Below, piece after piece: positions 7,269 through 13,572 of a stretch of 19,557 nucleotides of DNA. Source of the DNA: CALKZN01 sp964633815 (GTDB lineage: Bacteria > Pseudomonadota > Gammaproteobacteria > Arenicellales > Arenicellaceae); assembly GCA_964633815.1 (NCBI GenBank), contig CAZWHW010000030.1:1-19557 (forward strand), in the 5' to 3' direction. The notes below the pieces were generated by a model. It was not told the origin of the DNA. It saw only the letters and a list, made by a program, of their open reading frames with translations, and did no database searches. Numbering within the stretch: position 1 is the first letter of the stretch; each line of letters starts with the position of its first letter. A program made the translations under genes and the position numbers.

Positions 7269-8591
7269 CTACCAAAGCTGAACTGCCTCAGCCTGTAAGC
7301 CAAACAAACCTGGGAAAACCAAAATTGCTAATACCATCGTGAATTGAATAGCAATGAACGGCAGAACTCCTCGATAAATATTCGATGTACTCACATTCTC
7401 TGGTGCTACGCCTTTCAAGTAAAATAAGGCAAAACCAAATGGCGGAGTCAAAAATGAAGTTTGCAAGTTCATTGCAACTAAAATCGCAAACCAAATCGGA
7501 TTAATGCCTAACTGCTCGACAACGATATATACCAGCGGAAGTACGATATAAGAGATTTCAATATAGTCTAAGAAAAAACCAAGAACCATGATTAACAACA
7601 TGGTGAAAATCATAAAACCCCATTTTTCACCTGGAATGTTTAATAACAAATGTTCAATTTCTTCTTCACCACCTGTAAAAGCAAAACCCATTGAAAAAAT
7701 CGACGCTCCCAACAATACAGCAAATACCATTGCTGTAATTTTGACTGTTTCAATTGCACTGTCCCAAAGCATATACATTGAAAATTTTCTATATGCGATC
7801 GCTAAAACAACAGCGCCAACACAACCTAATGCAGATGACTCTGTAGGCGTTGCAAGCCCAGTGAAAATTGATCCTAGCACTACCAAAATAAGCATCAATG
7901 GTGGTATTACTGCAACTAAGGCATCTAAAATGACTTTCGTTTTCGATACTGAGTCATCCTCCAGAGGTACTGGTGGCGCAGCTTCTGGCTTAATCAAACA
8001 AAAAATAATGATATAAACGATATAACAACCAATCAGTATTAAACCCGGAATTATTGCAGCTCTAAACAAATCTCCCACTGGCACATTTAAAACATCGCCT
8101 AAAATAATCAATACAATTGAGGGCGGAATAAGTTGGCCTAATGTCCCTGCTGCACAAATCGTGCCGGTCGCCAACTCTTTGCTATAGCCATACCGCAGCA
8201 TGACTGGCAATGAAATTAAGCCCATTGCAACGACACTTGCACCAACAACGCCAGTGGATGCCGCAAGTAAAGCGCCAACTAACACTGTTGATACTGCCAC
8301 CCCGCCTCGAAGAGAACCAAATAATCGACCCATTGATTCAAGTAATTGTTCCGCTAATTTAGTCCGTTGTAAAATTAATCCCATAAAAATAAACAATGGA
8401 ATTGCCATTAATACAATCCCTTCACCAGCATCTCCCATATTCGAATATATACGAAATGGAATCTGTGCTAATGAGCTTGGGTCAGCAAATAAAACTACAA
8501 AAATAATACCAATCCCAGCAAATGTGAACGCTACTGGAAAACCAAACAACAACATAACTAAGGCTGCCAAAAAAATTGAAACACCAATCAT
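7269..8591 (-). CDS. dctM: TRAP transporter large permease subunit DctM (second system)
   Basis: This 440-residue inner-membrane carrier subunit has about 12 hydrophobic segments. It shows the DctM hallmarks: FIFMGLILQRTKLAEQLLES, GVVGASVVAMGLISLPVML, RYGYSKELATGTICAAGTLG, ATPTESSALG, FFLDYIEISYIVLPL and QTSFLTPPFGFALFYLKGVA. Its closest local relative is the protein at 893-2281, but the two differ throughout, so this is not a recent duplication. Its ATG overlaps the dctQ stop (ATGA), and AAGGAG lies 7 bases upstream, indicating coupled translation and fixed stoichiometry with DctQ. No clear terminator follows before the kinase gene. Confidence 0.95.
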   Translation of the reverse strand: MIGVSIFLAALVMLLFGFPVAFTFAGIGIIFVVLFADPSSLAQIPFRIYSNMGDAGEGIVLMAIPLFIFMGLILQRTKLAEQLLESMGRLFGSLRGGVAVSTVLVGALLAASTGVVGASVVAMGLISLPVMLRYGYSKELATGTICAAGTLGQLIPPSIVLIILGDVLNVPVGDLFRAAIIPGLILIGCYIVYIIIFCLIKPEAAPPVPLEDDSVSKTKVILDALVAVIPPLMLILVVLGSIFTGLATPTESSALGCVGAVVLAIAYRKFSMYMLWDSAIETVKITAMVFAVLLGASIFSMGFAFTGGEEEIEHLLLNIPGEKWGFMIFTMLLIMVLGFFLDYIEISYIVLPLVYIVVEQLGINPIWFAILVAMNLQTSFLTPPFGFALFYLKGVAPENVSTSNIYRGVLPFIAIQFTMVLAILVFPGLFGLQAEAVQLW

Positions 8592-9226
8592 GATGATTCT
8601 CCTTTATCCGCATTCAACATAGCCTTTTCATGGGCATGTGTTCCATCTCTTTCATCAATTTCACCAACTCCCCTCAACAAATTGATCTTGTGCAATGCAA
8701 ATGATACTGCCGCTAATAACAACAAGAAAAAAGAAAGTGGGATAACGCCTTTAATAATCCAACGATTTAGCAAACCACCTGGATCTTGTGATTTCTCACC
8801 AATGCCTGTGCTTACAATTTGCTTAATTAAAGCTCCAATTTCATCTGGGCGTTCACCTAAACTCCAAGCTTCCATCGTAAAGGCCCAGCCACTCCAGATA
8901 ACAATGACACAAAAAGGAATTAGAAAAATTAATGAGCCTACCAAATCAATAATACATTTGGTCTTTAATGAAAGGTTTTCAAAAATCAAATCTACACGAA
9001 CATGCGATCCAGTTCTTAAAGCAAAAGGGATTCCTAATAAAAAGCATGCAGCATAAAAATGCCAAGCAAGTTCTTCAAATCCAATGCCTATTCCACTAAA
9101 TTGAAAATAATATCGGTTTGCGACATTAAAGGTAATAATCGCCACTAACAGAATTAATAAAATAGCGGCTATCACGCCTATCCAATCCATTAAACGGTTA
9201 ATTGCATTTTCTAATTTTATTAGCAT
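8588..9226 (-). CDS. dctQ: TRAP transporter small permease subunit DctQ (second system)
   Basis: This 212-residue inner-membrane protein has four predicted helices (about 13-35, 48-68, 91-112, 152-175). The DctQ signature FEELAWHFYAACFLLGIPFA is followed by RTGSHVRVDLIFENLS. A longer loop before the last helix and a charged 30-residue cytoplasmic C-terminal tail (EIDERDGTHAHEKAML) make it longer than the usual 160-190 residues. CAGGA 7 bases before the ATG is a good ribosome site. It is coupled to dctM by a 4-base overlap and separated from dctP by a hairpin at 9255-9285. Confidence 0.93.
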   Translation of the reverse strand: MLIKLENAINRLMDWIGVIAAILLILLVAIITFNVANRYYFQFSGIGIGFEELAWHFYAACFLLGIPFALRTGSHVRVDLIFENLSLKTKCIIDLVGSLIFLIPFCVIVIWSGWAFTMEAWSLGERPDEIGALIKQIVSTGIGEKSQDPGGLLNRWIIKGVIPLSFFLLLLAAVSFALHKINLLRGVGEIDERDGTHAHEKAMLNADKGESS

Positions 9227-9254
9227 TATTTAGTCCTGCATTAAAAAATAAAAA

Positions 9255-9285
9255 ATAAGAGCGAGAAAAAAATTCTCGCTCTTAT
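9255..9285 (-). terminator. Intercistronic hairpin terminator between dctP and dctQ (second system)
   Basis: A perfect 13-bp stem (ATAAGAGCGAGAA, loop of 5, TTCTCGCTCTTAT) is followed on the minus strand by TTTTTATTTTTTAATG, a long U-rich tract. It lies 41 bases after the dctP stop and 28 bases before the dctQ start. Its position and size match the hairpin at 2931-2961 although the sequence is unrelated. It probably limits dctQM-kinase-regulator transcription relative to dctP. Confidence 0.88.
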
Positions 9286-9326
9286 AATTTTTAACTATAA
9301 AACTTAAAACTCTAAGCAATATAATA

Positions 9327-10385
9327 TTATTGAGCAATAGTATTTAGATAAGCTTGCTCACCAATTGCAGTCCATTTCCGCGCTTTCTTCAAATAGTCAG
9401 CTTGAGACTTAAGTATCTTTTTTGCTAATTCACTTTTTGCTGCTTCTTCTTTCAATAACTTTTCGTTTGATGCACGTAAAGCGTCAATAACTTCTTGCGG
9501 GAAGTTTTTGACTTTAACATTGGGAAATTCTGCCTTGATTGTCTCCCAATTATTTACACTCGCATCAAACTGGTCAACATTTGATTTAAAGGCAGTCAAT
9601 TTAGCTGAATTCTTCAAAATCGTTATTGCCCATGCTGGCAACTTTTCCATTGTCTTTTTGTTAAACATATAGATAGCCTCAGTGCCAGGCTCATGCCAAC
9701 CAGTATAATAAAAAGGTGCAACCTTATGAAAACCCATACGCAAATCCAAGCTTGGGCCTACCCATTCTAGTGCATCAAGCGTACCTCGTTCTAGTGCTTG
9801 AAAAAGTTCGCCTGGTGGTAAGTTTGTTACTGTCGCACCAACACCTGCGATAACTTTTCCTCCAAAACCAGGAATACGCATTTTCAAACCTTTGATATCT
9901 TCAACAGAATTAATTTCTTTACGAAACCAACCACCCATTTGTACGCCGGTATTACCACCAAACATAACTTCCATGCCATGTTTTCCATACACTTCATTTG
10001 CTAGTTCAAGACCACCACCATTATATAACCATGCTGTTTGTTCTTGTTGAGTCATACCAAATGGCATCGTTGTGAAAAACAGGGTATTGGGTTCTTTACC
10101 ACTATAATAGTAAGAATAAGACTGGCCAATGTCATACTGACCTGATTTAACTAAATCAAAAATACCAAAAGGTGCTTTATGTTTATTGCGGCTATCCACT
10201 TTGATTTCAATTTTGCCATCAGACATTTCTGAGACCATTTGCGCATAATCGTCAACGGATGTTGCGAATAATGGGAAGCCTGTCGGCCAGGAATGCGCCA
10301 GCTTAAGTGTGATTTCAGCAGCAAGACCATTTGTTGCGAAAGCCAAGGCCGCCACAATAGCTGCTATTTTAGAAACTTTTTTCAT
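9327..10385 (-). CDS. dctP: TakP-type TRAP solute-binding protein DctP (second system)
   Basis: This 352-residue periplasmic receptor has a Sec signal peptide (MKKVSKIAAIVAALAFATNG, cleavage near residue 22). Motifs in order are HKAPFGIFDLVKSGQYDIG, YYYSGKEPNTLFFTTMPFG, GGNTGVQMGGWFRKEI, GLKMRIPGFGG, NLPPGELFQALERGTLDALE and WVGP, then YYTGWHEPGTE. From memory, TakP binds 2-oxoacid carboxylate through an arginine and a cation through Gln, Glu-Trp and Glu. Here Q149, R170, E207-W208 and E232 occupy the equivalent places. A 2-oxoacid such as pyruvate, or lactate as in the calcium-lactate relatives, is therefore the best guess. GAGG 7 bases before the ATG supports the start. Its -10 is TATAAT with an inverted repeat over the -35. 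It heads dctP-Q-M-kinase-regulator. Confidence 0.94.
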   Translation of the reverse strand: MKKVSKIAAIVAALAFATNGLAAEITLKLAHSWPTGFPLFATSVDDYAQMVSEMSDGKIEIKVDSRNKHKAPFGIFDLVKSGQYDIGQSYSYYYSGKEPNTLFFTTMPFGMTQQEQTAWLYNGGGLELANEVYGKHGMEVMFGGNTGVQMGGWFRKEINSVEDIKGLKMRIPGFGGKVIAGVGATVTNLPPGELFQALERGTLDALEWVGPSLDLRMGFHKVAPFYYTGWHEPGTEAIYMFNKKTMEKLPAWAITILKNSAKLTAFKSNVDQFDASVNNWETIKAEFPNVKVKNFPQEVIDALRASNEKLLKEEAAKSELAKKILKSQADYLKKARKWTAIGEQAYLNTIAQ

Positions 10386-10401
10386 GCTATATCCTCATGT
10401 A

Positions 10402-10407
10402 ATTATA
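10402..10407 (-). promoter_or_regulatory. Putative -10 element of the second dctP
   Basis: Read on the minus strand this is a perfect TATAAT, 17 bases upstream of the start codon. The -35 region at the correct spacing (ATAGCT) is poor and lies inside the inverted repeat at 10416-10432. A strong -10 with a bad -35 covered by a repeat is typical of an activator-dependent promoter. Confidence 0.45.
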
Positions 10408-10415
10408 ATTGGTAT

Positions 10416-10432
10416 GCATAGTATAGCTATGC
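10416..10432. promoter_or_regulatory. Inverted repeat over the -35 region of the second dctP
   Basis: GCATAG-TATAG-CTATGC is a perfect 6-bp inverted repeat with a 5-base spacer, centred about 20 bp upstream of the -10. It is a candidate binding site for a dimeric activator. The NarL-type regulator encoded at 5147-5782 is the obvious candidate. No match to a known consensus is claimed. Confidence 0.45.
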
Positions 10433-10471
10433 GTGAACACAAACAACATCCGCTAGTTTGTGTAAATACTA

Positions 10472-10489
10472 CTAAGTATTAATACTTAG
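10472..10489. promoter_or_regulatory. 18-bp perfect palindrome between the two dctP paralogues
   Basis: CTAAGTATT-AATACTTAG is a perfect 18-bp palindrome, about 90 bp upstream of the second dctP start and after the end of the upstream paralogue. There is no U-tract on either side, so it is a better operator candidate than terminator. The rest of 10386-10554 holds nothing else recognisable. Confidence 0.45.
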
Positions 10490-10554
10490 CATATACCCAT
10501 CATAAAATTACCCAACACTTTATTTCAACAAATTAATAGCCGCTTCTGATTTAA

Positions 10555-10614
10555 TTAAAAAGCACTATTAAGATAAGCTTGATCAGAAAAACGAGTCCAT
10601 AAACGAGCTTTTTT
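10555..10614 (-). other. Out-of-frame conserved C-terminus of the upstream dctP paralogue (frameshift site)
   Basis: Minus-strand codons from 10614 downward, read in a frame different from the preceding gene, encode KKARLWTRFSDQAYLNSAF and then a TAA at 10555-10557. This matches the end of the neighbouring protein (KKARKWTAIGEQAYLNTIAQ) residue by residue. The shift occurs at the A6 run (T6 at 10609-10614 on the plus strand). In the frame as given, the gene instead reads KSSFMDSFF and stops at 10583. Two extra bases, or one fewer, in the run would restore the frame. It could be a real mutation, a slippage site or a homopolymer sequencing error. Confidence 0.85.
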
Positions 10615-11611
10615 GATAATCCCGAATAGAATCTAGAATTTCTTTAGTTGATTCATCGCCACTAGCAGCAATTTCATCAAGCTTTTTATTTGTTACTTTG
10701 ATTAGTTCTCTATAGACTTTTCGAGGAAACGCACGCACCTCTACATTAGGAAACTCTTGTTGCATTTGACTAAAGTTTTCTGAGCTTAAGTGATATGACT
10801 GGACATACATTTCATAAGCCGCTAATCGCATAGCTGTTTTTAAAATCTTCTGAAAATGACTTGGCAGTTCTTGGTATGCCTTCAGGCTGACAATAAAATT
10901 CAATTCAGTGCCTGGTTCATGCCAACCTGTATAATAATAAGGAGCAACTTTCTGGAAACTCATCGCCAAATCCAATGAAGGCCCAACCCATTCTAAAGCA
11001 TCAAGGTCACCTGATTGCAAAGCCGAAAATAAGTCACCTGGCGGGATATTAACAACTTCTACTCCTAAAGACTTTATCACATCACCCGCCAAACCCGGTA
11101 TACGCATTTTTAAGCCTTTTAAATCATCTAACGTTTTAATTTCTTTGCGAAACCATCCACCCATTTGATTTGTTGTATTTCCGCCTGGAAAAGACAAGAG
11201 CCCATGCTTCTTATAAGTTTTTTCCATTAGCTCTAATCCACCCCCATGATAAAACCAAGCATACTGCTCTATAGCAATCATACCCATTGGCAAAGTGGTA
11301 AAAAAGAGAGTATTAATATCTTGCCCTTTATAATAATAAGAGGCTGTATGACCCATTTGATATTCACCATCTTTAACTAAATCAAAAATTCCGAAAGCTT
11401 TTTTGTGTGTTTCTTTAGTAACAGATTTAATTTTGAATTGCCCTTGAGACAACTCATCAACATAACGAATCATGGTTTTAACTGAATCACCAAAAATAGG
11501 AAAATCTTTTGACCATGTTTCAGCAATTCTCCATTGAACTGCCCGCTGAGCATGAACTGGGGTTAGTAAAAAACTTGCTAATAAAATAACGGAAATTATA
11601 TGTTTATACAT
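10583..11611 (-). CDS. Orphan TakP-type TRAP solute-binding protein, frameshifted at the C-terminus
   Basis: This 342-residue paralogue of the protein at 9327-10385 has a signal peptide (MYKHIISVILLASFLLTPVH, cleavage after AQ or HA). With the ATG at 11611, residue numbering is co-linear with the neighbour: Q149, R170, E207-W208 and E232 fall at the same numbers, so cation and carboxylate binding should be conserved. That agreement and a GAGG 9 bases upstream favour 11611 over the ATG at 11617 or the TTG at 11629. Ligand-pocket surroundings differ, for example GGNTTNQM against GGNTGVQM. The last ~20 codons are out of frame (see 10555-10614), so the product ends in FMDSFF. No permease genes follow directly. 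It may feed the DctQM encoded at 7269-9226 or be decaying. Confidence 0.88.
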   Translation of the reverse strand: MYKHIISVILLASFLLTPVHAQRAVQWRIAETWSKDFPIFGDSVKTMIRYVDELSQGQFKIKSVTKETHKKAFGIFDLVKDGEYQMGHTASYYYKGQDINTLFFTTLPMGMIAIEQYAWFYHGGGLELMEKTYKKHGLLSFPGGNTTNQMGGWFRKEIKTLDDLKGLKMRIPGLAGDVIKSLGVEVVNIPPGDLFSALQSGDLDALEWVGPSLDLAMSFQKVAPYYYTGWHEPGTELNFIVSLKAYQELPSHFQKILKTAMRLAAYEMYVQSYHLSSENFSQMQQEFPNVEVRAFPRKVYRELIKVTNKKLDEIAASGDESTKEILDSIRDYQKSSFMDSFF

Positions 11612-11711
11612 CTGCATTGCCCTCACCAAAAACTTGAACTATTCATCTTAAATAGTATTTTTGAACAATAATATCCGCTAAGGCGCTCAGAACTACTGCA
11701 TGTTTTACTGA

Positions 11712-11758
11712 GAAAGCTAAAATACTTTGTAAGTAAAATTACGTATTAATAAGCTTTC
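11712..11758 (-). other. Imperfect hairpin downstream of rsmA
   Basis: GAAAGCT (11712-11718) pairs with AGCTTTC (11752-11758), and GTATT/AATAC inside can extend the stem. It lies just after the rsmA stop but has no U-tract on the minus strand, so it is at best a weak terminator. The remaining 11612-11711 segment contains only poor promoter candidates, such as TATTAT on the minus strand, for the orphan dctP. Confidence 0.3.
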
Positions 11759-11763
11759 CTTAA

Positions 11764-12546
11764 CTAGGATGAAGCACTCGCTATGTTTGCTAGTTTTATA
11801 AAATCATCAACACTAAGGTTTTCAGCCCTTAAACTAGGGTCGATATTAACTTCTTGAATTTGCTCAGCTGTAATTATTTTTTTTAAATTATTGCGTAGTG
11901 TTTTGCGTCTTTGCGCAAAAGCTGCCTTTACTACTTGAGCAAATTTTTCTGGATTTTCCAGTTGACTCTCCAACGATCGAGGTGTCAAACGCAAAATCGC
12001 TGAGTCCACTTTTGGCGCTGGATGAAATGCCCCACTTAGAACCTTGAACAACTTATCGCAATAGAAATTTTTCTGCAACATAACGCTCAAGCGTCCATAA
12101 GTTTTATTGTTAGGAGATGCAACAATTCGATCAACCATCTCTAGCTGCAACATCACCACAGCGCTCTTTAATTTGTCAGCAGTTAGCAAATTGATCAATA
12201 TTTGACTGGAAATGTTGTAAGGCAAATTACCTATTACTTTAATCGGTTGATCTGGCGCTATTGTGTTGAAATCAACTTTCAATACATTGGCTTGATGCAC
12301 AGTCAAATTATCTCGCTGTTCAGCCTGCAGCTGCCAATAATCCGCTAAGGTATAGTCATACTCAATAACATGCAAATCACAATCTGACGCTAACAAAAGC
12401 TCAGTGAGTGCCCCTCGCCCAGGGCCAATTTCAATGACAATATCCCCTGGCTGCGGTGAAATAGCTGCAACAATTCGCTCAATGACCTGTTGATCATGAA
12501 GGAAATTTTGTCCAAGCGCTTTTTTTGCAGGTTTAAATTGTGACAT
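11764..12546 (-). CDS. rsmA: 16S rRNA dimethyladenosine transferase RsmA (KsgA)
   Basis: This 260-residue SAM-dependent enzyme dimethylates two adjacent adenosines (A1518, A1519 in E. coli numbering) of the 16S rRNA 3' hairpin during 30S assembly. Motifs are GQNFLHD (12-18), the SAM loop EIGPGRGALTE (39-49), the acidic residue in VIEYD (60-64), the catalytic NLPYNISSQ (107-115), FHPAPKVDSAILRL and the RNA-binding QRRKTLRNNLKK near the C-terminus. The ATG at 12546 was chosen because MSQFKPAKKALGQ matches the family N-terminus. A TTG at 12555 overlapping the pdxA stop would add three residues. There is no Shine-Dalgarno, and the 5-base gap after pdxA suggests coupled translation. The pdxA-rsmA order is standard in this class. 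Confidence 0.97.
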   Translation of the reverse strand: MSQFKPAKKALGQNFLHDQQVIERIVAAISPQPGDIVIEIGPGRGALTELLLASDCDLHVIEYDYTLADYWQLQAEQRDNLTVHQANVLKVDFNTIAPDQPIKVIGNLPYNISSQILINLLTADKLKSAVVMLQLEMVDRIVASPNNKTYGRLSVMLQKNFYCDKLFKVLSGAFHPAPKVDSAILRLTPRSLESQLENPEKFAQVVKAAFAQRRKTLRNNLKKIITAEQIQEVNIDPSLRAENLSVDDFIKLANIASASS

Positions 12547-12551
12547 GATTA

Positions 12552-13511
12552 TCAATTTATCATTTGTCTGGCCGTTTCAATTGCCGTCAACAAACTGCCG
12601 ATATCTGCTTGCCCTGTACCCACCAAGTCATAGGCAGTGCCATGATCAACAGAAGTTCGCACAATTGGCAAGCCAAGCGTGATATTTGCCGAGTTTCCAA
12701 AGCCTTTAAATTTCAGAACAGGTAAACCTTGGTCATGATACATCGCAATCACTGCATCGGCTTCTTTGAGGTATTTTTCTTGAAACAAAGTGTCCGCTGG
12801 ATAAGGCCCTTGAATCATAATGTCTTGTTGTTTGAGTTTGGCGAGTGCAGGCTCAATCACATCAATTTCTTCACGCCCTAAATAACCGCTTTCTCCTGCA
12901 TGCGGATTCAAACCACACAACAGAATATTAGGCTCTTCAATAGCAAATTTAGTCTGCAGGTCCTGATAAACAATGCGACAAACTTGATCAATCAAGTTTG
13001 GCGTAATAACTGCTGAAACATCTTTTAGAGGCAGATGTGTAGTCATCAACGCAACACGCAAACCTTCAGTAGCCAACATCATGACAGGCAAGGGCGCATT
13101 TGTTTTTTTCGCTATGTATTCGGTATGTCCTGTGAACGCAAAGCCAGCATCATTAAGAACTGCTTTGTTCACCGGGCCTGTGACCATCGCTGCAAATTCC
13201 CCGTTTAGACAACCTTCAATGGCTCTATCAAGAAAGCCTATGGTAAAAAAAGCTGAATGTTCTTCCGAAGTGTCAAAGTGTTCCACACGCAATTGCCCTT
13301 GTTTCTGTGCACTTTCTGTTGGAGACAGGAATTCTATCGCTAGTCCTAGTTTTTCTGCTCGAAACGCCAACCAATCTTGATTGGCAAGCACAACCACATC
13401 AGCCAACACTGTCCGCTGACAAGCTTGAAGAATGATATCCATCCCAATTCCGGCAGGATCTCCTGACGTATAAGCAATTTGATGAGAATTTTTGTTTGTT
13501 GGTAACTGCAT
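12552..13511 (-). CDS. pdxA: 4-hydroxythreonine-4-phosphate dehydrogenase PdxA
   Basis: This cytoplasmic enzyme of 319 residues oxidises 4-phosphohydroxy-L-threonine with NAD+ in the deoxyxylulose-phosphate-dependent branch of vitamin B6 synthesis. Visible motifs are TSGDPAGIGMDI (15-26), TGPVNKAVL (111-119), FTGHTEYIA (126-134), LNPHAGESGYLGREE (201-215), GPYPADTLF (235-243), MYHDQGLPVLK (257-267) and LPIVRTSVDHGTAYD (281-295). The three metal-binding histidines expected from E. coli (166, 211, 266) correspond to H159, H204 and H259, a constant offset of 7. The gene diverges from glmU. The surA and lptD genes that often precede pdxA are absent here. The start has no Shine-Dalgarno. Confidence 0.97.
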   Translation of the reverse strand: MQLPTNKNSHQIAYTSGDPAGIGMDIILQACQRTVLADVVVLANQDWLAFRAEKLGLAIEFLSPTESAQKQGQLRVEHFDTSEEHSAFFTIGFLDRAIEGCLNGEFAAMVTGPVNKAVLNDAGFAFTGHTEYIAKKTNAPLPVMMLATEGLRVALMTTHLPLKDVSAVITPNLIDQVCRIVYQDLQTKFAIEEPNILLCGLNPHAGESGYLGREEIDVIEPALAKLKQQDIMIQGPYPADTLFQEKYLKEADAVIAMYHDQGLPVLKFKGFGNSANITLGLPIVRTSVDHGTAYDLVGTGQADIGSLLTAIETARQMIN

Positions 13512-13529
13512 ATCTAAATTTTAACAGGC

Positions 13530-13557
13530 TATAATAAAGTATTATTTATATTTTCAA
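13530..13557. promoter_or_regulatory. Overlapping divergent promoter elements, pdxA/glmU
   Basis: The 61-bp gap between the two divergent starts contains TATAAT on the plus strand (13530-13535, toward glmU). On the minus strand, TTGAAA (13552-13557) is followed after 15 bases by TATTAT (13531-13536, toward pdxA). The two -10 elements overlap, so the promoters probably compete. No good -35 is seen for glmU. Confidence 0.45.
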
Positions 13558-13572
13558 TTTTTTCGTTAATCA

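Noticed and set aside
893..8591. Recent duplication of the whole TRAP operon
   Set aside because: The two DctM, DctQ and DctP sets share only family-level motifs, with different lengths, gene spacing and binding-site residues. Only the two TakP-type dctP copies look like a local duplication.
1422..8622. Opposite-strand open frames of 60-140 codons across the dct genes
   Set aside because: They mirror hydrophobic coding sequence, have no ribosome sites or recognisable domains, and lie entirely within better-supported genes.
9947..9957. CGGTATTACCA, one base off the TGGTATTACCA operator, inside the second dctP
   Set aside because: It is explained by the Gly-Asn-Thr codons of the conserved GGNTG motif in the coding sequence. 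It is far from any promoter.
11612..11629. TTG start at 11629 and ATG at 11617 for the orphan dctP
   Set aside because: The ATG at 11611 gives residue numbering identical to the paralogue through the binding-site residues and a 9-base spacing from GAGG, against 3 bases for 11617.
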